64,000 bases of DNA from Margaritifera margaritifera (lineage: Eukaryota > Mollusca > Bivalvia > Unionida > Margaritiferidae). Of this stretch, positions 14,101 through 29,100 are shown one piece after another; within the stretch, counting starts at the first letter, position 1, and each line of letters begins with the position of its first letter. Where the stretch lies: the NCBI GenBank assembly GCA_029931535.1, contig JAQPZY010001500.1:1608501-1672500 (forward strand), written 5' to 3'. The position numbers and the translations under genes were made by a program. The notes below the pieces were generated by a model, which made no database searches, was not told the origin of the DNA, and saw nothing but the letters and a program-made list of their open reading frames with translations.

Positions 14101-17100
14101 GGCACATGCAAACATTTCAGCAGAAAAAGTCCATGGACTGTTTCCTTTTCTAGTTTATTTCTCTATTAGTGTTCTCCTTACTGACTGGATCAGAAGAGTT
14201 GATGTTTATAAGCATTTTAAGTCTGACCTGCTTTAAACAGTTTCTCTTGACTTTGTGCTTTTTATATTGTTCATGAGGCTCAACCCTCATTCACTTTCTG
14301 CTGTAAATCGGTTTACAACTAACATGATTTCAAACAATTTCACAATTTCTATATGTTCAGGTGTGGAATTCTTAATAATTGTGGCACACACCTCATCTGT
14401 TGGGATCTCAGACTATTTGTATGTCTTAAGCTTCAGGTTGATCTAATGTTATTTCATTATGATCTCTAGGTATGAGTTTTCAGAAACCTGAAGTAATTTT
14501 GTTTTCTGGATACTATATAAATCTTCATATATTGCATGATCATAGTTGAAAAAAATGAAGATAAAGAAGCATGGGTATTGTTTTTACATATTTATTTCAA
14601 TCAGGAAAAACAATGGCTTTTAGTTTCATAATTTGGTCATGTCATAGTACAGTGAGACTGTGTATACATCGCAAATACAGAAACACCCACTCCGTATTTC
14701 AATAGACTCGGCAGATAACAACTCTTTGAACTACCTGGGTCAATGGATCACAATACAGAGTGATTATCTCAGTTTCTTTAAGGTGACAAACATTGTCTTG
14801 GATGCTTTTATACATCGCTAATCCCCTAGCTTAAATTAATGGTAAAAAAATCGCACAGGTACTACTCAATATATTTAATCAGTGATGCATTACCCTGTAA
14901 GTGTGAGTAAGGGATAGCTTTTCATTCATGAAGGACAAGTGAGTGCTAATTATAGGCAACCAATGATATGCGGAGAATATAAATAGTATTGTTCCCTATT
15001 CATAGCTCATTTGCTTAAGTTTATAACTGCAATACAAGTAAGCAGACAATCTTCATATGGGTGAGGGACCCACTAATGTAGCCCCTGCATGGGACTTAAT
15101 ATTAATAATTTACCAGTGTCTTTTGAGTACTTCAAAATGAAAATGCTGCATTTAATCAGTGCACTAGAGGTTTGTCAGGCAAATTAGATAACACTTTGTT
15201 TCATAAAGCCCAATGGGATATTCATTTAGGATATGGGAGGGGCCCAATCTACATTTATAGCGGCCCTGGGCATAAGGCTATCTCATTTTTTTTAGCATTG
15301 ATTATGTGCCATTTGCAGTATTCTTGTTTATACATGCCTAACCCTGCGCACTTGGGACAGGGACCTGTGGGTCATTACACACAATCATGACATATATTGT
15401 ATGTCTTTGTGCTATAATGGTATACATAAAACTTTATCAAAAAGAATTCACAACTGTTACTGTAATGGAAATTTGTGTTCATATTACCTTTTGAACTCCC
15501 ATCCAGGTATGCCAGGGAAGAGAGCAAAAAAATGATACCCCATTTTGTGCATGGTTACCATATGAACAAGTAAAATAAGTTGGTGAAATTATACCAATGG
15601 GTAAGGAGGAAATAGGGTAAATTGATGGACAGACAGTAGGAGAGGATCACAATATCTACTATACTAAAGGATGGAGATAAAATAATTATTCCACATTGGT
15701 CATATGTATAAAAATATGATTCTTAAAAAAATCTCTTTTTTGTCATTGTTTTAAAACTTAACTTTTAAGCTGTCAGATTTAGCCAGTATTGTGCTGATGT
15801 GCTTAAAACCATGTACATATGTTCATACTTTTTTATACATCGGTCATTTTGGCAGAATGTATTAGGCAATGACCCTGTCCATTAGCTTTTCCTATTCAGC
15901 ACAATAACTTCAGCTCTACAGCAAGTACCTCCTCCAAACTTTGTGGATAGCTTGCACCTGGTATAAGGAAGAACCATATCCACCATTTTGGGGTTAAAAG
16001 GTCCAAGATCAGGTCACTGACTGAAAGAAAAATGGTTTCCACACAATAATTTTGAGTTCTCCAACATCTACAATTACCAAACTATGTTGGATGGCTTGCA
16101 CTTGGGATATGAAAGAACCCTATCAATTTAGGGGTTAAAGGTCAAGGTCATTATGACTGAAAGAAGAAAAATGGTTTCTGCAAAGGACCAGGTCATTGAA
16201 ATATATTGGTCAATAATCTCCAGAGTCAACCATGCCCTACTAGTTCCTGCACAGAGGACTATTAAATATAGGGTGGATGTATAATGTACCATCCACTGTT
16301 CTTTTGTTGGAATATGTGGAATATGTATGCATTATGGTGTAAAATGATTAATAATACTCTGAATGCATCATTTTTCATGGGTATCATTTTTTTTATACCT
16401 CACCTACAAAGTTGCAGACAAACCAGTTAGTTTAGAATGTCTTATCATTTATTAAGTTTTAAAACTACAAAAATATACACTTATGTCTTATTTGTTTTAC
16501 ATTAACTTCAATTTTCTAAACACTGGAATAACAATCTGAGTGATTTGGTTGGAACCAATTTAACTATCACACAGCCTTACATGGAATTGGTTCAATAGTT
16601 ACGCAGCATTCAGGCAATTGGGTTGATACCGATTTTAATACTGAATAACCTGTCATGGGATTGATTCATTACTTCACCACGATTTAGGCTGACTAGAAAC
16701 ATGTTTTCTGTCAGAGTACATTGATGGAAACAGAAAATACACAAAGCTCAAGCAATGTTGACAATCTAGACTGCACACTTCAATCAATAAATTAAGAACA
16801 AAAAGGATAAGCGGAATGTTTGTTCAATAAAAGCTGTGATACTTCTTTGCCTGGGTATATTTTTGTTGTTTCAGTTAATGAAACAGATAATCTCATACAA
16901 CAACTAATAGATGTAAATCAGTTAATGAAACATATTCTCATACAACAACTAATAGATGTAAGTCAGTTAATGAAACAGATATTCTCATACAACAACTAAT
17001 AGATGTAAGTCAGTTAATGAAACAGATATTCTCATACAACAACTAATAGATGTAAATCAGGAGTTAATAATCATTTATACATTTATTCTTCCTATTAAAA

Positions 17101-20100
17101 CTAAAACAATATGTGTTGTCTGCTTGTTTATTTCACCTAAACAGCTACACAGTTTTCAACACCTTTGATTGATATCGGGTAAAGTTATTGCCTCCAAACT
17201 GAAATATTGAAATTTACCTAATAAAGGTGCTCCAGAATTGGAAATGGACTTTTTTTAAAAGGAGGGATAATTTTGTTTTTATTCCTTGGGTGATTGTTTT
17301 TGCTGGGCAAGTTTTTTGTTTTGTTTGGTAAGTAAATTTTATTTTTACTTGTCCTTAGGGCAAGTGAGAAAAACATTGACATCAGACAGGTTTGCAGTTA
17401 GAATTGACTTATAAGTGAGTATATACGGTACTTTGGGATGATGGACCCAGGCATCAAAGATCATGGCCACAGGTTGAATTATTATTTAGTTTCTCAAGGT
17501 AAATTGTTAAGAGCATTATGAAGGGGGTATATCATCTGTTTCAGTTAATGTATTATTTTCAGATTTGTCACATTAGCAGGGAAATAGGGTTGTTAAAAGG
17601 TCAGAGGTCAAGGTCACAGGGGTTGTTTAGTCAAGTGTTATTAGGTCTGCATCAACATCGTCACAAGCAAGATGATACATTTGCATATTTTAATATAAGT
17701 TTCATCATAACTAAAAGGTGACAATGACAATCAAATCTAACATATTTTAACTTTTTTGCACAGGTTATATTGCTGCCTGCATCGACCAGACTGAACATCA
17801 ATTTATTCCTCAATCGTTTGGATAATGGGGCTGAAGATTTGGTACACAGTCTGGAGGAGGGTGACACAGCACAACTGACTCTCCCATTGTTACAGTATCT
17901 GACCCAAATAATGCCAAGCCAAGAGGAGGTACTTAACTAGATCAGTTATTTAGTCCTTGATCACATAATCTCATGCACATATTTCATATACATATTCATA
18001 TCTTCTGTGTTACATGTATGTAATATTGAATATTGCATCATGATGTAACCAAAAAAAGGTGAAAGGCATCCAAATTTATTTTATTATTAACAAGGTACTT
18101 TTCCCTTAGCATTATTTCAAACAAAAACAGCTTACTTTCCAGGATATATATTAAGTTTCTGGTATTGAAAATCATTTCAATAATCCCACTATAGTTATAT
18201 TACATTTTTGGCATGCCCACATTTGTGGGAAGAAAGACAAAGCAGTCACTTTTCTGGTGGTGGCATTGGCAGCATCATCAACAGTTTGTTACGGTTTGTG
18301 CTAAAGTTTTTCAGCGATGCTTTTTTATCATGGGATTTAAGTACAGGCTATGTACTTGTTCAAACCAGTTTTCACATTTGTGAGAATTGGGAACTTAATG
18401 GTGGTGGGGGTAAAGAAAAAACCCAGCTTCACCATGTGATAAGTAGACTCTCACATTAGTGATTGTGTCCTATCAAATTTTATGTGATCTTTTTAGGAGC
18501 AGATTTTACTGTATTATAGGTTATTTTCACAGACATAAAATTTAACAGTTTTGTAGGGGGATGGGAGGGAGGTACATTTTGGCAAGTTATAATTTCATGA
18601 TTTCAGATAGAGGGAAGATTTTATTTTAGTGTGGACAACCTGAAGTATTTTATTCCAGAAACAATTGTCTTTTAAGTGAATACCGAATTATTATCAACTT
18701 CACAACACTTTATGTAGGACTTATTAAAATTACTTATTGACCATTCAATGAGCCAGCAGATCAGTAAGAACAAATCATGCATCCGATTATGTTATTAAAG
18801 GATGATTACTTGTCAAATGTTGGAGTTTTAACTTTAGTACAAATTTATATTATTACATAGCTAAAGATCCTTGCAATCCAAAATCACTAAAACATTTATA
18901 GGTTTGTGTGCATTATTACATAGCTAAAGATCCTTGCAATCCAAAATCACTAAAACATTTATAGGTTTGTGTGCATTATTACATAGCTAAAGATCCTTGC
19001 AATCCAAAATCACTAAAACATTTATAGGTTTGTGTGCATTATTACATAGCTAAAGATCCTTGCAATCCAAAATCACTAAAACATTTATAGGTTTGTGTGC
19101 ATTATTACCTAGCTAAAGATCCTTGCAATCCAAAATCACTAAAACATTTATAGGTTTGTGTGCATTATTACATAGCTAAAGATCCTTGCAATCCAAAATC
19201 ACTAAAACATTTATAGGTTTGTGTGCATTATTACATAGCTAAAGATCCTTGCAATCCAAAATCACTAAAACATTTATAGGTTTGTGTGCATTATTACATA
19301 ACTAAAGATCCTTGCAATCCAAAATCACTAAAACATTTGTAGGTTTGTGTGCATTATTACATAGCTAAAGATCCTTGCAATCCAAAATCACTAAAACATT
19401 TATAGGTTTGTGTGTATTATTATATAGCTAAAGATCCTTGCAATCCAAAATCACTAAAACATTTATAGGTTTGTGTGCATGATTACATAGCTAAAGATCC
19501 TTGCAATCCAAAATCACTAAAACATTTATAGGTTTGTGTACATTATTACATAGCTAAAGATCCTTGCAATCCAAAATCACTAAAACATTTATAGGTTTGT
19601 GTACATTATTACCTAGCTAAAGATCCTTGCAATCCAAAATCACTAAAACATTTATAGGTTTGTGTGCATTATTTTGAACTACTCTTAGCTGAATATACCA
19701 TCTATACTCACTTATAAGTCAAGTCCTATTACAAACAACATAGACCCAGATCTTCCATCACATAAAGTCCTGCAGATCAGGGTCTGTGTTGTTTGTTTGA
19801 CTGATTACTCCTAACAAACTGCATAGACTCAAATCTGATGGCACATTAGGCAATGGCAGATCTGGGTCTGTGCAGTTTGCAGTTGGACTCGACTTATAAG
19901 CGAGTATATACGGTATATCTCCAAGTATGGGAAAACATGCCCTGATTCTAATTGTCCATAAAATAATGAATGAGTTTAAAAATTCTTAATTTACACAGGT
20001 TGAAGATCATAAGCTCGTCAGACGTAAATTGGTTACAGCAGACATAAATTGTTAAAGATTTCTCAAAGTCGTGTATACTTTTCATTGACTTAATCATTTT

Positions 20101-23100
20101 TTTCACAGGACTGTAATTGTGATCAGTAAAAATGTATAAGCATTTTTCTTTTCGTTACTTTATGAGAGATGTCACAACCATGTCATTTATGTCCAGTCTC
20201 TCCCATAGTTCATAGTATTATGAAACACCTAGTGATGTCATATTGATGACTTCATAATGTAATGATCATATCATTTCGAGCTGCACAGCTAACATTGGTT
20301 TTACAAACGTGGACTTCCTTACCATATATACTCGCATATAAGCCAGGTCCAAATGCAAACAACATAGACCCTGATCTGCCATCACATAATGCACTGGTAG
20401 ATCAGGGTCTATGTTGTTTGTTCTATTGATTAGTCCTTACAAACTGCATAGACCCAGATCTGCTGGTGCATTATGCGATGGCAGATCTGGGTCTATGCAG
20501 CTTTCAGTTGGTATCTGCTTATACTTGAGTATATACGGTAATTGACAGGCCAGTCTGTTTCAGCAGACAAAATTATAGTATAATGGTGCTGCCATACATA
20601 CTCACAAGTCAAGTCCGACTGCAAACAACATAGACCCTAATCTGCCATCGCATAATGTGCCGGGAGATCAGGGTCTATGTTGTTTGTTCTACTGATTACT
20701 CCTTACAAACTGCAGAGACCCAGAACTGCCGGCGCATTATGCGCCAGCAGATCTGGGTCTATACAGTTTGTATTATGCACCAGCAGATCTGGATCTGTGC
20801 AGTTTGCAGTTGGATCTGACCTAAAAGTGTATATATACGGTATGTACCTGTACCAAAGATTGGGTGTCCATCGGATGGAAGAAATAAGTACTTTAGATAT
20901 TATCTGTAGTCATTGTTTAGTAAATGTTACCATGTAGGCTGAACATGAAGAAGACTACCAAAGCATTCCCATTTAACATATAGGAGGAGTGTTTCATTAC
21001 ATTATCATTTCAGAGTTTCACAGAAATGATCAGATTTTGGCCACATTTATTTTAATTGATAATACAATTTTGACTGGATTTATTTCTGCAGTCTCAATCT
21101 GACCTAAAATACCTGCTATACATAAGCTGTAGCTGTATTGTCATAAAAGTGCATATGCCTAATTGCACGAGGAATATGCATACTTGTGTCTGACACCATA
21201 TTATGTGAAATACAAATTTGGTATCATGAACAACTGTGGTATTTGTCTCTTTTTTTCTTCAGGCGACCATGATTCAGTTGTATCAAGGACAGAGACTGGA
21301 GCTCGGTATGGCTGAACAGTTTATCCTGCTTCTGTCAGATATCCCTGACTATACAATCCTAATTGAAGGGCACCTGACTAGGACTGAGTTCAACAGCACC
21401 ATCAGCAAGTTCCAGGCATCTCTTGTATCCATGACAGAAGCCTCTAAACTCATCGTAAACAGCACTGAGCTGAAAAAATTTCTGCAGCTGATTCTCACTG
21501 CTGGGAATTTCCTGAATTATGTTAGTAGCTATCCTGTCTGTGTTCATTGCTAAAGATTGCTAAAGATTACTATCAAATAGGAACGATTGATGCAAGTTTA
21601 AATCATTCATGCACCAGTTCTGTAATTTTTTTAATTTTCTTTTATTTCTTGGGGGGGGGGGGGGGGGTTGGTCCTGACTGGATTAGCAAATTTTAAGATA
21701 AAGGTATCATGTTAAAGGCAGTGGTGCTGATGGTCAAACTTGAGTTTTATGCCTGCAATAAATGTCACAAAAGGTGAGACAGGGATTACAATGTCTGCCC
21801 ATCCATCTGGCATCAAATTTTGTTTTAAATTCTATCACCTGGTATGTAATAATGAGGATATGGCTGTCACTATCTCCATCTGTCTGTAAACATTTTTCAT
21901 TCTGGAGCATACTGTAAATACTCGCTTACAAGTTGGGTCCAACTGCAGACTGCACAGACAGAGCTGCCGTCACATAATGCATTGACAGATCTTGGTCTCT
22001 GCAGTTTGTTAATCAGTAGAACAAACAACATAGACCCTGATCTGCCAGAGCATTATGCAGTGGCAGATAAGGATCTATGCTGTTTGAAGTTCAGCCAGAT
22101 TGATAAGTGGGCCTAGATTGTAACTCAAACTTTCAAACTTGATATACAGGGCAAATAAGTTGCCAAGGGGATATGTCATCTCTAGATGACTTTTATTTAT
22201 TTCCTATTTACATCAATGGATCATCATCAGACTTTGGCCACCACTGCATCAGGAGATTGGAGGGAGGATCTTTAGAGATTTAAAGGCTAAACGGATCGTA
22301 AGTCAAGGAATATATTTGGAAATTGTTTAAATTGTATGTGGTTGGTCGGTGGTTAAAGTTTTGTGAGCTGTCAGATGATCCATATAAAATACATTACCGG
22401 CACGAAAACATATATCACATATTCCAAGTGCTTTATTGAACGATACTTGTTACCAGGCAAAAAATTTTGTTTAACCTGCATTCATTTCCTGTTAAAGAGG
22501 TGTCCTTTGAATACTTGGAAGGATGATTGTCATGGACTGTAAAATCATTAAGCATTGTCCTTACATATTCATACACCCAGAGCTTCCATTTACTTAATGT
22601 GTACACCATAACGGCACTTTTCAGCCAATTAGCCCTCTACAAAATTGTACTGTGTCAACCTGATTCAGTGCTATTTTACTTTTACCTGCTTTTGAAATCA
22701 CCATTTTTGATTGCTGCAAGGGCAGACTGAGGCATATCTTCCTCTAGGTGTCACACCTGTCAATAGATGATATCTTAATTAAGTGTAATTAGCAGATATC
22801 TGGCTGTCAGGTAGCCCACTTATGATAAATGAATGAAACATGGAACCTCTGACATGGTTTGTAAGACCCACTTTCATTGGATGAATTACAAGTAAATTTG
22901 GCACTGATTGATTCTGCCAAAAATAGACACTGCTTTTATCTCTAGTCAGTACCCTGATAATATAACCACTATGCATGAAAATCAGAAGTGAAGGAAGCTG
23001 TGATATGGGTTTGTAATGTTTGTCATGAACATTTTATTTAAAATTTAGGTACTGACCAACAGGAAAATGGGCATATTGAATTTCATGGATCAGCCTACTG

Positions 23101-26100
23101 TTGGCCCTAAAATCTTACTAAAATTGCCAAACACAATCAAATTGCCAAATGACATTTTCATTAAAAGCAATAAATTTGGTGAATGAAAATTTTGAGTCGT
23201 TTCCTGTTGTCTGCAGATCAATGGGACAGTCACAGTCAACTGCTAGTGTAATGCATTTTTGAGGTTGTTTTGGAAATCTGTAGAAAACAACTTACACAAA
23301 TGTACAATTTATCAATAAATCAGTTTATATACATGCAGTTTTAAAAAATAGCGAAAGGGGGATGGAGAGAATTATAAAAGAAAAGAAAAGATGATGGGTA
23401 CTAACTAATGTTAAATGAGAGCAAGATCTGGAACAAATTTTGTGGTGGGGAACACCAAATAAATAAAGATAAAATATGAAATATTACTGAATAATATTAA
23501 ATTAATATTACTATTAATATTAAAGTCTTTTTGCTCATATAATATAGTAATATTTTATATCCAAGTGGTTTCTTTTCTTGGCTTTATACCTGTCATATTT
23601 GACCTGCCGCTTTCCCCCTTTTGACCCTCTGGAAAAATTTCCTAGCTGAAGTCCTTTACACTACACTTCTTCTGTCTATGCCACAGGAAAGGCAAAGGTA
23701 ATATGAAAATCTTGGTTAAGTTTTCCATATGATCCAAGTCTCAAAGCCCCTTGAAAGACAGCTTACATTTGAACTGTAGGATCATCAGAGATTTTGTTTT
23801 TTACAGTCACCTGAACCAGTCTGCCATATAAATGCAATAGGCAAGAAGATGACACACATTCTAGTTGTAAAATGATTGGTTGCAGACTTTGGTATTACAA
23901 ACATTTTTATTGATTTTGTTTTTAAAACACCAGACCATAATGTGGAGAGTATTATGTTATGATGTTGTCTGTCCATCCATCTGTCTTTTACCAATTCTGT
24001 TTCTGCACAATAACTTGAGTTATCCATCATCTACAGTTACCAAACTTTGTGGAAGAACCCTTGTATTTTAGGGTCAAAAGGTCTGACTACAAAAAGAAAA
24101 TGGTTTCCACACAAAAACTTGAGTTCTGCACCATCTGCAGTTACCAACGTTTGTGGATGGCTTGAGTAAGGAAAAACTATTGATTTTGCGGTTAAAAGGT
24201 CAAGATCACTGTGACTAAAAGAAGAAAATTGGTTTCTGCACGAAAATTCCAGTTCTCGGCCATGTACCTTCATCAAAGTTTGTGGATGGCTTACACATAT
24301 GGTAAGAAAGAAGTCTATTGTTTTTTTGGTTTAAAGGTCAAAGTCACTGACTGAAAGAAGAAAAATGGTTTTTGCTTTACAACTTTAGTACCCTGGCCAT
24401 AGTTAATGGAGGGCTTGTATTTAAGGTATGGAAGAGATCTATTGATTTTGGGGTCAAAAGGTCAAAGTCACTGATCGAAAGAAGAAATTTTTTTTTGCTT
24501 TACAACGTTAGTGCCCTGGTCATAGTTTATGGAGGGCTTCCATTTAAGGTATGGAAGAGATCTATTGATTTTGGGGTCAAAGGTCAAAGTCACTGACTGA
24601 AAAAAGAAAAATGGTTTTTGCTTTACAACTTTAGTACCCTGGCCATAGTTTATGGAGGGCTTGCATTTAAGGTATGGAAGAGATCTATTAATTTTGTGGT
24701 CAAAAGGCGATAGGTTAGGGCCATTGTGGCTCACAGAAAAATGGGTTATGCAGAACGTCTTGTTCTAGAGTAAGTTCCTTGACCAAACTTTGTGGATGGC
24801 TTGCACTAAAGGCAATTAAAAAAAACCTACTGATACTGGGACCTAGCAGTCAGAGATCACAGTCATGACAAGTCTGTTAAAAAAATAATTGTTTCTGCAC
24901 ATGAAGTATAATTAAAGACTTCATACCTTGGTCAAAGGTCACAGTCATTGAGACATCTTGGTCAAGTAATCTCCCAATTCAACTATCCATATTTGTGCCT
25001 ACTAAGAGTACTATTAAACATGGGGCAGGCAAGTAATCTCCCAATTCAACTATCCATATTTGTGCCTACTAAGAGTACTATTAAACATGGGGCAGGCAAG
25101 TAATCTCCCAATTCAACTATCCATATTTGTGCCTACTAAGAGTACTATTAAACATGGGGCAGGCAAGTAATCTCCCAATTCAACTATCCATATTTGTGCC
25201 TACTAAGAGTACTATTAAAAATGGGGCAGGCATTAAATGTGCTATTTTCAGTACTCTTGTTTACATTTTTCAGGGAAACTTCAAAGGAAACTGTACTGGT
25301 TTTAAACTGTCAAGCCTGGAGAGACTGACAAGTGTCCGATCCCGATCCCCCTACAGGACATTACTTCATCATTTGGTGCAGATTTCAGAGGACCAAGATA
25401 AGGATGCACTTCAGTTTGCCAAGGATATAGTCATCCTGGAAAAAGCTGCTAAGTAATTATTGTAATCATCCACATTTAATTCAGTTTTGAATACAATATA
25501 AACTAGTCAGGGCAACTTTTTTTATGGTTTGCCATGACAAATCCCCACACTTTTTATAACATTTAGTCCATAGCAGCTGAGCTTCTTTGGAGATGATGAT
25601 GTGATACCAGTCCACAGCAGCTGAACCTCTTGGGAGTTGATGATATCCATTTCACCCCGGGCCTGGTGCTTATTTTTTTAAAAATCCTATGTCAAAAGTG
25701 CCTACTTACCATATATACTTGTGTATAAGCTGATATCAACTGCAAACTGCATAGACCCAGATCTGCCATTGCATAATGCAGATCTGGGTCTATCAATTTG
25801 TAAGGACTAATCAATAGAACAAACAACATAGATCCTGATCTGCCGGAGCATTATGCATGTACGCGAGTATATATGGTAGCTTTATGTCTTTGTTAGAAGT
25901 TATTGCTGCCATGTTTTTCTATACAAAAAAAGTACATTGGGACTTTGTAATAACAAATTTGTGTGTTTGAACATGTACAGAGACTAGTGTGTGTTTATAG
26001 TGTTGCACAACTCCTCCTACTCCATTCAAGATCAGTGAGCCATGGTAGCTCACTTAGTTGGTAGAACATTGGACTTGTAATCCAAAGGTTGCAGATTTGA

Positions 26101-29100
26101 TACCTGTCCAAGCCATCATGGGTCTGCTGCCTTGGATTGTCTTTGGGAAGGGCACTTAGCTCCAATTTCATCTGCATGATATAGCCAATAATGTGTTGAA
26201 AATCCTGCTAAAACCAACAAAACAATCAAGCAAACCATTCAAGATTGGGGGTTGGCACATGGACAAAGCAGACTTCCAACATTGATTCTCCCTCATATGG
26301 AATACGGATTCTTATTCTCCTCTACCCCCACCCCCTTCAACTTCTGAACCCCCACCCCAAGAGATGCTGCCAGGGCGCGCGAATCGCACAAAATTTGTAC
26401 GAATTCGCGCACTTGGAAAACAGTGATGCTCGAGAACTCCTGCAAATTAGTTTAAAGTCACGCATATAAAAATGTATTCTGTGCAGTAAACAATTTTTAT
26501 TTAACTGTTAACCTTTAAAGTGCTTTTCGCGGCATAAGTCGCGCCACCGGTAGGGGTCTCGTAGCGCTTGTCTCATGATCTGTCTTTTTTCCTGTTACAC
26601 ATCTGACTACTTTGGCTTGAAAAGAATGGTTGTTAAACTAAATTTGATTGGCACATTTGGGCCCTGGAACAAGCATTGTCGGGGTCGAACATTGCATTCA
26701 TGAAGTTTTACAAATGCATGTTTCCAGTTAGGACTCCTAGAAAATCCAAAATGGCTGACTCACAACATGGTTCATCTTCTTAAACCTTTTGGAAGATTGC
26801 TGTGAAACTTTACACTCACATTCATCCCATGGTCTTAAATGAAAATTGTGCTGCTCAGACATTAAAAATGGCCACCACAGTGGCCCTCTTGAAAATCTTC
26901 TTATCACTACACCTCCTGAACTGAAAGTTATATTGACATGTGGTTTTCACCTGAAAATATCTTATGATATCTAGTTGGTCCTAAATGAAAATGGTGCTCA
27001 TCTGATGTCCAATATGGCCACCACAGTGGCTATCTTGAAAATCTTGTTATCGCTACTCCTGAATGGATGGTCATATCAACATGGGGTTGTCACTCAAAGA
27101 CTTCTTATGATGTCTGATTGGTTGTAAATGAAAATGGTGCTGATCTGATTCCAGTATGGCTACCACAGCAGCCATCTTGAAAATATTGTTATCACTACTA
27201 CTCGTGAAGTGATGGTCTTATCAGCATGAAAATAGTGCCATTTAGACACTCAGTATGCCTGCCACAGTGGCCAGCTTGGAAATTTTGTTATCTTTATTTC
27301 TCCAAAATGAATGGTCATATCAGCATGGAGTTTTCACTTAAATGTCTTCATATGATATCTAGTTAGTCATAAATGAAAATGGTGACAATCCAACTTTTAA
27401 TATGGCTGCCACAACAGCCATCTTGAAAATCTTGTTATTGCTACTTCTTCTAGATGGATGGTCAAATCGACATTATGCTTTCACCAAAAGGCTTATTATG
27501 ATGTCTAGTTGGTACTAAATGAAAATGGTGCCAATCTGATATCCAGTATTACCAAAATGGCACCTATCTTGAAAATCTTGATATCATTATTCCTCCAAAC
27601 TTGAAAGTCATATCAACATGGGGTTTCCACCAGAAGACTTCTGTATGATGTCTTGTTGGTCCTAAATGAAAATGATACCAATCTGACATCCAGTATGTCC
27701 ACCACAGTGGCTAATTTGAAAATCTTGTAATTGCTGAAGAATATCAGAGATGGCTTCAACACTCAGCAGTTAAAAGGAAGAAATAGTCTTATCTTGAATT
27801 CCTGGAAATTCTTTCAGCCAGTAGAGCATTAGTCCCTTCAAAGAATTCATGTTTTCCATGTAAATGTTTATTTATTCCAGGTGTTCTGTAGAGGAACTCA
27901 AGACAGACATCAGTAAAATGAATTGTAAGCTGAAAAGTTTTGTCAAGAAGCTGTCCTCTTCTCATTCCAAGATCAGAATCATGTTTGATCCATTTGTTGA
28001 GGTAATACTTTTAACCTGTTAGTGATAGAATATTAACAAAATGTCTAAGAATCATGGGAAACTGTGCCATTAATGACATCATGTAAGTGATTTAACTCAA
28101 ATCACAATGGTGTTATCAAGCATCAAAATGATGGTGAGTGTTCCTATGTTATTTTTCCATTTGGAACAAGGTACATTACAAGAGAATTGTACATGTTTTG
28201 TTTGTTTCTTTGATATTTTAAACACTGCTCCATTCTAAATGCACAGTAACATTAGTTACATAGTTGACTGTCTACATTTATTCCTCTTCCTTGACAAAGC
28301 ACATTATAGAATACTCAAAAATTCCTACACTATAGAACTATTGCTCAATTGTCTGTGATGTTTGTCCTAGCATTAGGTACTGTCATATTGTCTGTGATGT
28401 TTTTCCTAGTATTAGGTACTGTCATATTGTCTGTGATGTTTTTGCAAGTATTAGGTACTGTCATATTGTCTGTGATGTTTTTCCTGGTATTAGGTACTGT
28501 CATATTGTCTAATGTTTTTCCTGGTATTAGGTACTGTCGTATTAGCTGTGATGTTTTTCCTGGTATTAGGTACTGTCATATTGTCTGTGATGTTTTTCCT
28601 GGTATTAGGTACTGTCATATTGTCTAATGTTTTTCCTGGTATTAGGTACTGTCATATTGTCTGTGATGTTTTTCCTAGTATTAGGTACTGTCATATTGTC
28701 TGTGATGTTTTTCCTGGTATTAGGTACTGTCATATTGTCTAATGTTTTTCCTGGTATTAGGTACTGTCATATTGTTGTGATGTTTTTCCTAGTATTAGGT
28801 ACTGTCATATTGTCTGTAATGTTTTTCCTAGTATTAGGTACTGTCATATTAGCTGTGATGTTTTTCCTGGTATTAGGTATTGTCATATTGTCTGTGATGT
28901 TTTTCCTGTTATTAGGCACTGTCATATTGCAGAACTAGTACTCAATTGTCTGTGATGTTTTTCCTGGTATTAAGTACTGTCATATTGCAGATACTGTCAT
29001 ATTAGCTGTGATGTTTTTCCTGGTATTAGGTACTGTAATATGATGTTTTTCCTGGTATTAGGTTCTGTAATATTGTCCGTGATATATTTCCTGGTATTAG

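Noticed and set aside
18852..19672. CRISPR-like regular array
   Set aside because: The 63 bp units are contiguous with no unique spacers, in a eukaryotic intron; it is a minisatellite.
26036..26110. Functional tRNA genes at the SINE heads (also 8304, 49276, 55101)
   Set aside because: Acceptor stems do not close and each head is followed by a SINE body and tail.
28349..28938. Long hydrophobic open frames on the + strand
   Set aside because: They come from the 39 bp tandem repeat (period divisible by three). No splice sites join them to the formin exons.
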